64,000 bases of DNA, taken from DATEEG01 sp035525055 (GTDB taxonomy: Bacteria; Actinomycetota; Acidimicrobiia; Spongiisociales; ZC4RG35). Location: contig DATLEZ010000175.1 of assembly GCA_035525055.1 (NCBI GenBank), positions 6,161 through 70,160 of the forward strand, in the 5' to 3' direction. Below the pieces are notes generated by a model. That model saw only the letters and a program-made list of their open reading frames with translations, was not told where the DNA came from and did not search any database. A program made the position numbers and the translations under genes. Positions 24,248 to 31,895 of this stretch are shown here, one piece after another; position 1 is the first letter of the stretch; each line of letters opens with the position of its first letter.

Positions 24248-26728
24248 ATGAGCATCCGGGAATACACCGACTTCGATGTCGCCATCGAAGCCGAGGGTGA
24301 AGAGTTTGTCGCCAAGGTCTTGGCCTCTCCCGCCGGTCAGGCCACCGGCCGGTTCACACTCCCCTTCTCACCTATCGAACTGGAGAACTTCGTCCTCAAG
24401 GTGGGCCGCACTCGGAGCGGAGTCCGCAAGATGGGGTCGCCCGAAGGCAGCGCCGCCGAGATGTTCGGCAAGAAGCTCTATGAGACTGTCTTCGCCGGTG
24501 AGGTCGGAATCTGTTTCCGCCGCAGCATCGACGACGCCGGTCTGGCCAACCGGGGACTTCGAGTCCGGATTCGCACATCCGATGCCCCCACCCTCAACAA
24601 CATTCCCTGGGAGTTCGTCTGGGCCGAAGGTCTGGGCAGGTTCGTGGCCTTGTCCAACCAGACTCCGGTGGTCAGGTACATCGACCTCCCGACCCGGATC
24701 CGCCCGCTGGCTATTGCACCCCCGCTCCGCATCCTCTTGATGGTCTCCAACCCCACCGATGTGGAAGCACTCGATGTTCAACGCGAAGTCGACCTCTTGC
24801 GGGACGCCACCGAGGATCTGGTGAGTAGCCGTCGGGTCGAACTGGTGGTCATGGAGGACGCCAACATGGCCAGCCTGGCCCAGCGTCTGCGTCGTGAGGA
24901 GTTCCACATCTTCCACTTCATCGGGCACGGTGGCTTTGTCGATGGCGATGGCGTTTTGGTCCTGGAGGACAGTTCGGAACGTGCCAGACCGGTCAAGGGG
25001 CAGCACCTCGGGACCATCTTTCATGACCACGGCTCCCTCCGGCTGGCAGTGCTGAATGCCTGCGAAGGAGCGCGGGCCTCGGCCGAGGATCCCTTCAGTG
25101 GGGTAGCGCCGAGCCTCATCCGCCAAGGCATTCCAGCCGTCATCGCCATGCAATTCGAGATCACCGATGCCGCCGCGATCCAGTTCGCTCACGAGTTCTA
25201 CCTGGCGGTGGCGGACGGATACCCGGTCGACGCCGCAGTGACGGAGGCCCGCAAAGGAATCTTCGCGGCCGACAACGACCTGGAGTGGGCCACGCCGGTT
25301 CTCTACATGCGGGCGCCGGACGGGATGATTTTCGACCTCACCGCTCCGCCGGTTCCAATACGCGGGACGCCTCCGCCATCGGACCGCCCACCGCCAGATC
25401 CCAAGCCCTCGGCCCCGACCCATGTGGAGACGGACCCGGTCGCTGCGTACGAGAAGGCGCTTGTCGCTATCGACTCCAGAAGCTGGTCTGAGGCTGTGCG
25501 GCACCTGCAAAGGGTGCTTGAACTAGACCCCGCCCACCCTCACGCCAGGGCGCATCTCGAAGACGCCGAGCGCAGAGTCCGTGCCTCGGCCCTCATCGAC
25601 GAAGGACGCGTCGCTCACGGCGCCGGAGAGTGGGAAGAGGCCGTGGCATCGTTCCGGGAGGCCGCCGAGCTCGACCCTGACATCACCGACGAAGACGGCC
25701 TGCTGGCCGACGCCGCTTGGCGTGTCGATGTGCTTCGTCAGCCAACCGAGGTGGTCCCGGAGTCCGCCACGGTCACACCTTCGGCGCCTACGTTCGAATC
25801 CGCTCCGATACCGGTAAATGACCAGACACCGGCGCCGGCACCTTCACCGGCGGTTAGGCCCCCTGCTTATCAGCCGCGCCCAAAGAGCAAGACCGGTCTG
25901 ATTGTGGCTTTGGCTGTCGGTATCCCGGTTGCTATCTACCTGTTCTTGATCATCCTCGGACTGTTGGTCGACGACACTCCTCCAACGACGACCATTCAGA
26001 CCGGGGCAACGCAGACAACGGTGCTTGGGATTGACCCGACGACGGCGCCAACCTTCGTCGTCCCTCCAGCCGACATCACCGCTCGCCGAGCGATTTCGCC
26101 TCCGGCAATTAACGGTGACTTCACCGAGTGGGAAGGTGTCGCATCGACCCTCTCGACGTTCGAAGTGTTCCCTAGGCAAGCTACTGATTCACTTCCTGTC
26201 GGTGTCTGGTGGGTCGGTTGGGATGAAGGGAACCTCTACCTGTATATCGACGTAGCCGACGCCGCGCTCGAGCAGCCCTGGAGCGCTGAGCTCTACAACT
26301 TGTGGAGGGGCGACTCGGCGAACTTCGAGTTTGGACCGGATCCCACCGGCCTGGGCTCTTCCTCCGGACTCCGTTCAAATGACGTCCACGTCTTACTCGG
26401 CCCGAATAGCCCGGGTCAGGCGCCAGCCATCACTGCCATCAATCGAGTCGTCGGCGGTGACATCGTCCGAGGTCCCGATCCCGCCATTGAGGCTGTGGCG
26501 GTCATAACCGACAGCGGCTATGTGATCGAAGCGAGAATCCCGTGGCAAGAACTCGGCGTGTCAAACCCGGCGGTGGGAACCGTCTTCGGAATGAACGTCA
26601 ACGTCAGTGACGTCGGCGAAGACTTCGATGGCGACGGCCGCAGAGACCTAAGGGTGATGGTGTCAAACAATCCCGATCGCCAACAACCCTTCCCGGGGAC
26701 GTGGACAACGATGGTGCTAGGACCATAG
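24248..26728 (+). CDS. CHAT protease - TPR - transmembrane - CBM9-like receptor
   Basis: 826 aa from the ATG at 24248, preceded by GGAG; this start aligns with that of the next CHAT gene (an upstream ATG at 24158 does not). Order (approximate residues): N-terminal shared domain 1-110; CHAT caspase-like domain about 125-365 with the dyad His227 (FHFIGHGG) and Cys272 (NACEGARAS); Pro-rich linker; two or three TPR-like repeats 398-495; a second Pro/Ala-rich linker; one membrane helix about 550-574; and an outer domain about 615-826 of CBM9/DOMON type (INGDFTEWEG, DEGNLYLYIDVAD, VIEARIPWQELG, GDGRRDLRV). The layout suggests that a ligand or envelope state outside controls proteolysis inside. The next gene starts 9 bases after its stop. 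Confidence 0.8.
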   Translation: MSIREYTDFDVAIEAEGEEFVAKVLASPAGQATGRFTLPFSPIELENFVLKVGRTRSGVRKMGSPEGSAAEMFGKKLYETVFAGEVGICFRRSIDDAGLANRGLRVRIRTSDAPTLNNIPWEFVWAEGLGRFVALSNQTPVVRYIDLPTRIRPLAIAPPLRILLMVSNPTDVEALDVQREVDLLRDATEDLVSSRRVELVVMEDANMASLAQRLRREEFHIFHFIGHGGFVDGDGVLVLEDSSERARPVKGQHLGTIFHDHGSLRLAVLNACEGARASAEDPFSGVAPSLIRQGIPAVIAMQFEITDAAAIQFAHEFYLAVADGYPVDAAVTEARKGIFAADNDLEWATPVLYMRAPDGMIFDLTAPPVPIRGTPPPSDRPPPDPKPSAPTHVETDPVAAYEKALVAIDSRSWSEAVRHLQRVLELDPAHPHARAHLEDAERRVRASALIDEGRVAHGAGEWEEAVASFREAAELDPDITDEDGLLADAAWRVDVLRQPTEVVPESATVTPSAPTFESAPIPVNDQTPAPAPSPAVRPPAYQPRPKSKTGLIVALAVGIPVAIYLFLIILGLLVDDTPPTTTIQTGATQTTVLGIDPTTAPTFVVPPADITARRAISPPAINGDFTEWEGVASTLSTFEVFPRQATDSLPVGVWWVGWDEGNLYLYIDVADAALEQPWSAELYNLWRGDSANFEFGPDPTGLGSSSGLRSNDVHVLLGPNSPGQAPAITAINRVVGGDIVRGPDPAIEAVAVITDSGYVIEARIPWQELGVSNPAVGTVFGMNVNVSDVGEDFDGDGRRDLRVMVSNNPDRQQPFPGTWTTMVLGP

Positions 26729-26737
26729 GAGTACCGA

Positions 26738-28897
26738 ATGACGGCCATCACCAATTACCTGGACCTCGACCTTCTCATCGAGAAAGACGACGATGCCTAC
26801 CGGGCCCGGGTAATCGGGTCTCCCGGTGGACAGGCTTCGTCCGAGTTCCGGCCTCCGTTCTCGCAACTCGAGTTGGAGAATTTCCTGCTCAAGGTCGGAA
26901 TGTCCCTGACCGACATTCGACGCAACACGCGCCGCATCGACTCGTCCGACATGGCCGAGATCAAGAGCTTCGGTGGCCGCCTCTTCCGTGCGCTATTTGA
27001 CGAACAACTCCAGCCAACCCTGGTCCGGAGCCTCGACGAAGCGCGGCGTCGCCAGGCCGGCCTGCGCATCCGCCTTCGCCTGGCCGACGCTCCCGAGTTG
27101 GCGGACTTTCCCTGGGAGTACCTGTACGACACTGGGGCCAATCGCTTCCTGAACCTCTCGGTGGAAACGCCGCTGGTTCGCTATCTCGAGCTGCCAGAGC
27201 CCGGTCGCCCGCTCACGGTGCAGCCCCCACTCAAGATCCTGGTGATGATCTCGGCCCCGAGCGATGTCGCCCAACTCGACGTCGATGTCGAGTGGAACCG
27301 CATCAACTCTGCAGTGGCCGACCTCGAGAGCAGAGGCTTGGTGTCGGTCGAACGGCTGGAGACGGCCACAATGGCAGCGTTGCAGCAGACCCTTCGCCGC
27401 GGCGAATACCACATCCTGCACTACGTAGGTCATGGGGGCTACGACGAGCAGTCCCAAGACGGTGTCCTTCTGCTCGAGGGGATGGATGGTCGCCGCCGCC
27501 CGGTGAGCGGCCAGGATCTGGGAACTCTGCTCCATGATCATCGCTCCCTTCGATTGGTGATTCTCAACTCGTGCGAAGGAGCCCGCAGCTCCCCTACCGA
27601 TCCTTTCGCCGGAGCCGCCCAGAGCCTCGTCCAGCAAGGCATCCCCGCCGTCATTGCGATGCAATTCGAGATCACGGACGACGCCGCCATAACCCTCTCG
27701 CACGAGTTCTATTCGGCGCTGGCCGACGGCTACGCCGTGGATACCGCGCTGGGAGAGGCCCGCAAAGCGATCTTCGCGGGAGGCAATGAAGTCGAGTGGG
27801 GCACCCCGGTCCTCTACATGCGCTCGACCAGCGGCCGCCTGTTCAAAATGCAGCCCTCCATCACCCAATCGCCCGTAGTTCACGTGGAATCCGAAGTCCT
27901 TCCGCCGCCGGAACCGATCGCTCCCATCCTCGACGTTGTCCGCCCTCTGCCGGATCCCGTGGCACCCGAACCAGGTGTCTTGCCCGCTGATCCCGAGCTC
28001 GTCATCGCTCCGGTCGAAGTGGCGCAGGTGTTGCCGGAGGTGGTTTCTCCGGAACCACCCGAAAGTGATGTCGCCGTCCGCAACACTGCAATGCCGCTCC
28101 AGGTAGGAGACGCGTCCGAGCCAATCGACCGAGTCAAAGAGCCGGCGTCTCGATCGCGCCCGGCCGTGTCTGCCACGCAGTTGAGTTTGATCGGGGCCGC
28201 GATCGTGTTGGTCGGCTTGGGGATGTCAAACGGACCGGCCACCAAGGGCATCGCATGGTTTGCGTTTGAGCCGTTACTTGCTGTGGTCGGAGCCGCCATC
28301 ATCAGCGCAGGATCGACGAATGGTAGGGATCCGTGGTGGGGCGGAGGCGTTCTCATTGGACTTGGGTCGTATCTTGGTGTCACACTCCTGCCGCTCATCA
28401 GCACGCCCGACTATGGGTTACAAGCCCCCGAACTCGTCATGGCCATCGGAGCGGCTCTCATCGCCAGCGCGGGTGTGTCCCTGTGGAGAAAGTCGCCCGT
28501 ATCCGAGCCTCGCAGCCTCGGGTTGATGTCGGGAGCAGGCGCGTTGATCATCAGCGTGTCTGCGTTCCTGCCCGTGACCGGCGAGGACGGACCCATATCC
28601 TTGACAACGTTGGGGGTCTGGGTCGTCGGTAGCAAAGGGGCCTTGTTGGCCCCGCTCCTGCTGGTCGCCGGCTGGGTATTCCTCTTATCCTTCTATCCGT
28701 CGAGGCGACCGACTGCGCAACGCGGTCAAGTCCTTGCGTTCGGTGTCGAACTCACCGTCTTCTTCCTCTCCATGACCATCGCCAGCTTCACTGAGTTTTG
28801 GGGGGGAATCGGCATCGGTGTGCCGCTCGCTTTGGTGGGTGCCGGACTAGTTGTGGTAGGGGCGGTGCAACCTCGACGCGAAAGCAAACCCGCCTGA
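26738..28897 (+). CDS. CHAT protease with polytopic membrane domain
   Basis: 719 aa. Its first about 365 residues parallel the preceding protein: the N-terminal domain (FSQLELENFLLKVGMS), then CHAT with His232 (LHYVGHGGYD) and Cys279 (LNSCEGARSS), and the shared GIPAVIAMQFEIT block. A Pro/Val-rich linker (380-475) replaces the TPR region. Residues about 481-715 form seven or eight hydrophobic helices with no recognised family. Tandem paralogy with divergent sensors suggests that both proteases act on a common or related substrate. It is followed 22 bases later by the chagasin-like gene. Confidence 0.8.
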   Translation: MTAITNYLDLDLLIEKDDDAYRARVIGSPGGQASSEFRPPFSQLELENFLLKVGMSLTDIRRNTRRIDSSDMAEIKSFGGRLFRALFDEQLQPTLVRSLDEARRRQAGLRIRLRLADAPELADFPWEYLYDTGANRFLNLSVETPLVRYLELPEPGRPLTVQPPLKILVMISAPSDVAQLDVDVEWNRINSAVADLESRGLVSVERLETATMAALQQTLRRGEYHILHYVGHGGYDEQSQDGVLLLEGMDGRRRPVSGQDLGTLLHDHRSLRLVILNSCEGARSSPTDPFAGAAQSLVQQGIPAVIAMQFEITDDAAITLSHEFYSALADGYAVDTALGEARKAIFAGGNEVEWGTPVLYMRSTSGRLFKMQPSITQSPVVHVESEVLPPPEPIAPILDVVRPLPDPVAPEPGVLPADPELVIAPVEVAQVLPEVVSPEPPESDVAVRNTAMPLQVGDASEPIDRVKEPASRSRPAVSATQLSLIGAAIVLVGLGMSNGPATKGIAWFAFEPLLAVVGAAIISAGSTNGRDPWWGGGVLIGLGSYLGVTLLPLISTPDYGLQAPELVMAIGAALIASAGVSLWRKSPVSEPRSLGLMSGAGALIISVSAFLPVTGEDGPISLTTLGVWVVGSKGALLAPLLLVAGWVFLLSFYPSRRPTAQRGQVLAFGVELTVFFLSMTIASFTEFWGGIGIGVPLALVGAGLVVVGAVQPRRESKPA

Positions 28898-28919
28898 GGA
28901 GCGCCCAGGGAACGGCATC

Positions 28920-29239
28920 GTGGTCCTAAACCAACAAGACAACGGCAAGCAAATCGAACTGAGCGCGAGCGAACCGCTCGAAATCTCATTGCCGGAGAAC
29001 CCGACCACAGGATTCCGATGGAGCTTCGATGACCTGGACCCTTCGGTGCATCTCACCGAAGACACATACGACCTTGCAGGCGATGTGACTCCCGGCGCGG
29101 CGACCAATCACATTTCCGACTGACCGTCTCCCAACCAGGCGAATACCGGATCGCCCTGCGTCTCTGGCGCGAGTGGGAGGGTGAGGCATCGATCTCAGAT
29201 CAATACAGCATCACTGTGGATGTAACCGATGAGGTGTAG
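28920..29239 (+). pseudogene. Chagasin-like (I42) cysteine-protease inhibitor, one-base frameshift
   Basis: From the GTG at 28920 the frame gives NGKQIELSASEPLEISLPEN and the hallmark NPTTGFRWSF loop of chagasin/I42 inhibitors, then stops early at 29121-29123. Loss of one T near 29112 explains this: in the next frame the sequence runs RLTVSQPGEYRIALRLWREW to TAG 29239, giving the expected last strands and an RLW-type third loop. The corrected product is about 106 aa, the usual size. No signal peptide is seen, so it would act in the cytosol. Its neighbours are two CHAT proteases and a papain-like protein, a plausible target set. Confidence 0.75.
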
Positions 29240-29267
29240 GGGTCTTCCCGACCCCCACACCCCATCC

Positions 29268-29799
29268 GGATTGGCGATTGCCGAGCATCCCGTCCGTCGG
29301 GAGCGGCTGGCCGGGACCCTCTGGCCCGAGGAACCGGTAGCAGTGGCCGGGGCCCGCCTACGGACGGGTCTGTGGCGACTACGCAGCCAGTTGCCATCCG
29401 TGGTTGACGTAATGGGCGATTCGATATCACTGTCACCCACCTGGCAGGTCGACTACCGCTCGGCCGCGACCTCGCCGAGCGGATGTCAAAGAATCCAGCC
29501 ACCGATCCGTTGGACATCCCGAGGTGGGTGTTGTTCACGGAGGATCTGCTGCCGGATTGGTACGAGCCGTGGCTTGAGCCCGCGCAGCGGGCGTTCCGTG
29601 AAACCCGAATCCACGCCCTCGAGTGGATCGCCCGCAAACGTCTCCTTCAGGGTGAACACTGGCTCGCGATCGAGGCCTGTGGAGCAGCGCTGACCGCCGA
29701 GCCATTGCGACAGTCGGCCCATTTGCTGATGGCCGAGATCTACCGGGCGGAAGGCAACTCGAGGACACCCGGAGATTCCTCGAGGCCCAACTCAACTGA
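29268..29799 (+). pseudogene. BTAD/SARP-type regulator remnant
   Basis: Three frames carry the pieces. RRERLAGTLWPEEP and ARLRTGLWRLRSQLP form a winged-helix DNA-binding region. After a shift near 29460, DLAERMSKN leads into the bacterial transcriptional activator domain (LPDWYEPWLEPAQRAFRETR, ALEWIARKRLLQGEHWLAI). After another near 29757 the sequence ends QLEDTRRFLEAQLN. The first about 40 residues are missing. It is a decayed SARP-like activator that may once have regulated the CHAT locus. Confidence 0.7.
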
Positions 29800-29820
29800 G
29801 AGCCAGCTGGGACCGGACCG

Positions 29821-30333
29821 TCAGATCCACCCCAGCCAACCGAGTATCTCCCTTGCCACGGTTTGCACAGGTCGGTCGTTGACCAGGACGAGGTCACCGA
29901 CTTCCGCCCCGAAGTCTTCTCGCAGCCAATTCTCAGTCTGTCGCAGATCGATCTGTCGGCCGGTGGTGACGGCCCCGGCCAATCGATTCTTGATCTCGGG
30001 GTAGGTAAGCGTGAGGCGCACCACTCGAAGCGGACAGCGAAGTGCCCGGCGAATCTCCACAATGTCGGTTTCGTCCTCGATCGCTCCTGCCAGCATGAGA
30101 TGGCTCACGCCGGCATCGATGTAGTTCCGTGCGACCGCCGCGAGGTTGGAGAGCCCTATCCGATCCACGACATCGTCATCGAGGTTGCCGATGTTGAACC
30201 ACCACAACCAGTCGAGGTCGATGGCAGCGAACGTCAGCCCGGTGTCCTCGAACTGTTCGGCCATCTCCTCGACCACTGTTGTCTTACCTACGCCATACAC
30301 GCCGGTGACCGCCACTGCCTGCGGTTCCTTCAT
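29821..30333 (-). CDS. P-loop nucleotide kinase-like ATPase
   Basis: 170 aa. Walker A is GVYGVGKTTVVEEM at residues about 11-24, followed by AAIDLDWLWWFNIGN (likely substrate/acid site) and a helical lid rich in Arg (EIRRALRCPLRVVRLTL). The size and order fit the AAA_33/kinase group of small P-loop phosphotransferases. No substrate can be named, and toxin-type kinases cannot be excluded. It is convergent with the BTAD remnant and ends 22 bases from it. Confidence 0.65.
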   Translation of the reverse strand: MKEPQAVAVTGVYGVGKTTVVEEMAEQFEDTGLTFAAIDLDWLWWFNIGNLDDDVVDRIGLSNLAAVARNYIDAGVSHLMLAGAIEDETDIVEIRRALRCPLRVVRLTLTYPEIKNRLAGAVTTGRQIDLRQTENWLREDFGAEVGDLVLVNDRPVQTVAREILGWLGWI

Positions 30334-30354
30334 GATTTAGGTTTCACTGGTCGG

Positions 30355-30840
30355 CTACCGGAGAAAACACTGCCTGGCGGCCCACTCGTGGATCTCCCTC
30401 AGGGTCCTGAGCTCGTTCTCCGACTGCTCGCCCAAGGCGGCGAAGTCGAAGCGAGCCAAGCCGGGGAAGGATGAAGACGTCTCCAGCAGAGCGGCCCAGA
30501 GCCCCACCTTGCTCTGAACCCCAGACATGAGGGTCTCCAACTCGACCACTCTGGCTAGAGGTGAATAGCGCAAGAAGTGACCGTTGGGCTTAAGGCGGGC
30601 CACCTGTGCAGAAAGCAACGCCAGCGCCCTCTTGGCCTGCCCGCCGCTGACTCCGGCCGCGGCTCTTACAGAGTCCAGGGTCTCTTTTTCGGCCTTGATC
30701 AACTCGCGGATTTCCTTGAGTTCGGCCCCCCAGGGTCCCGATCGATTCTTGCGCCAAAGACGCCGGGCCAGATCGGTGCCGGCCGTGGCTCCGGCCCGGT
30801 GGTCGTCCAGATAGATCTTCAGGTATTGAAGGGATTCCAT
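30355..30840 (-). CDS. Helical-bundle conserved actinobacterial protein
   Basis: 161 aa, entirely helical, beginning MESLQYLKIYLDDHRAGATA. The DDHRAGA...LA..L start and the central NGHFLRYSPLARVVELETL segment belong to a widespread actinobacterial family resembling ferritin-like bundles, but metal ligands are not obvious. GGAGCGAGC precedes the ATG. A near-palindrome around TAGGTACCTA (30856-30865) lies just upstream and could be regulatory. Function unknown; such genes often sit among stress genes. Confidence 0.6.
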   Translation of the reverse strand: MESLQYLKIYLDDHRAGATAGTDLARRLWRKNRSGPWGAELKEIRELIKAEKETLDSVRAAAGVSGGQAKRALALLSAQVARLKPNGHFLRYSPLARVVELETLMSGVQSKVGLWAALLETSSSFPGLARFDFAALGEQSENELRTLREIHEWAARQCFLR

Positions 30841-31078
30841 TTGCCGCTCGCTCCTTAGGTACCTAGGAGGTGCCTTCGCTCACTAATGGGCGCCAAACCT
30901 ACCGGAAGCCAGTACGACCGGGTGCGTTCCCCAGGACCCAGATCCGCGCCTCCCGGGACCGTCGGGGATCCCCTTGCGGTGAATACTTGGTCTGCGCTAC
31001 ATTCCCGGCCGCGAGTTAGATAGATAGCCCCTTTTCGTTTCTCGAGCGTCTGTTCTTGCGATGTGAAGGAGGTTTGAA

Positions 31079-31498
31079 ATGGCCGGCTCGGTGGGTTCGC
31101 CCTGGGTTGTTTTGACCTTGAGTGGCGAGTTGGACATGTCCCGCAGCGACGAGCTGGACGGGATGGCGGCAACGGCATTTAGCGGCGAGCGGGTCAACGC
31201 CATCTTCGATTTGTCCGACGTTGCGTTCATGGATTCGTCCGCTCTCAGGTGGTTGCTGAAGGTGCAGGATCTCGCCGATCAGGCCGGCGGCTGCCTCCGG
31301 TTGGTAGCTCCCGAGGAAGGCAGCTTGCTGCGCCTTCTCTCGTTGACCGGCCTGGCGGATCGATTCGCGGTCTTCCCAACCAGGAAGGATGCGGAGCAAC
31401 CATCGCCCGGAATGACGGAAGCACCCGATGACCTGCTCCCGTCACCTCACAGTCGTTCAATAGGGCGCGTTTCGGCTCCGGAACCACCGGGTATCTGA
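31079..31498 (+). CDS. STAS-domain anti-sigma-factor antagonist
   Basis: 139 aa with GAAGGAGG at the right distance before the ATG. The STAS fold occupies residues about 5-100: WVVLTLSGELDMSRSDELDG, then AIFDLSDVAFMDSSALRWLL, where a Ser in MDSSAL is the expected phosphorylation site. The last about 35 residues are a disordered Pro/Ser-rich tail. It would bind an anti-sigma kinase in a partner-switching module; a PP2C-type phosphatase that could reactivate such a protein is encoded nearby (31896-33566). The kinase itself is not in the window. Confidence 0.88.
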   Translation: MAGSVGSPWVVLTLSGELDMSRSDELDGMAATAFSGERVNAIFDLSDVAFMDSSALRWLLKVQDLADQAGGCLRLVAPEEGSLLRLLSLTGLADRFAVFPTRKDAEQPSPGMTEAPDDLLPSPHSRSIGRVSAPEPPGI

Positions 31499-31511
31499 CT
31501 GACAACTCCTA

Positions 31512-31528
31512 AGTGGGAAGGTCCCACT
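31512..31528. terminator. Small hairpin between STAS and PRC-barrel genes
   Basis: AGTGGGA (31512-31518), loop AGG, TCCCACT (31522-31528). Perfect 7-bp stem without a T tract, 13 bases after the STAS stop; possibly a weak terminator or processing site. Confidence 0.4.
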
Positions 31529-31543
31529 GGTGGAAGGAGAGCC

Positions 31544-31846
31544 ATGTACACGGATCTATGGACGTACCGGGAGTCTGTCCCCTCATCCACCGAAGGAATC
31601 AGTGGGTTCGCCGTCGAGGCCATGGATGGCAGCATCGGTCACATCGATGCATCCTCTGCGAATTCACGGATGGCGGTCACGTGCGACAGCCCTTGGTTGG
31701 GCGCGAGTACCCCTGCAAGGACCAACCTCATGGCCGCGCGCTGTGGATGGTCAACCAGCTCTGCGACCTCGCCCAGATCAGATCGACTCCCGGACAAACC
31801 GTTGTCCGGCTGCACAAGACCATTGCCGCGGCCGGCAATCCTGTGA
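31544..31846 (+). pseudogene. PRC-barrel protein, similarity lost after the first half
   Basis: GGAAGGAGAGCC precedes the ATG. The first about 40 residues (LWTYRES, GISGFAVEAMDGSIGHIDAS) match the start of short actinobacterial PRC-barrel proteins. The rest of the frame (TPARTNLMAARCGWSTSS) is not barrel-like, and no other frame restores it convincingly. It is probably a disrupted gene, or a rearranged one with a short out-of-frame tail. Confidence 0.5.
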
Positions 31847-31895
31847 CGAACGGGGCCGCCGTTTAGGAAACTCAGCGGGCGTCACGCCCGTCGGC

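Noticed and set aside
23364..29239. Craspase- or gasdermin-type defence system
   Set aside because: No CRISPR RNA effector and no gasdermin-like protein is visible, and the CHAT domains are fused to membrane parts, so the known systems do not fit.
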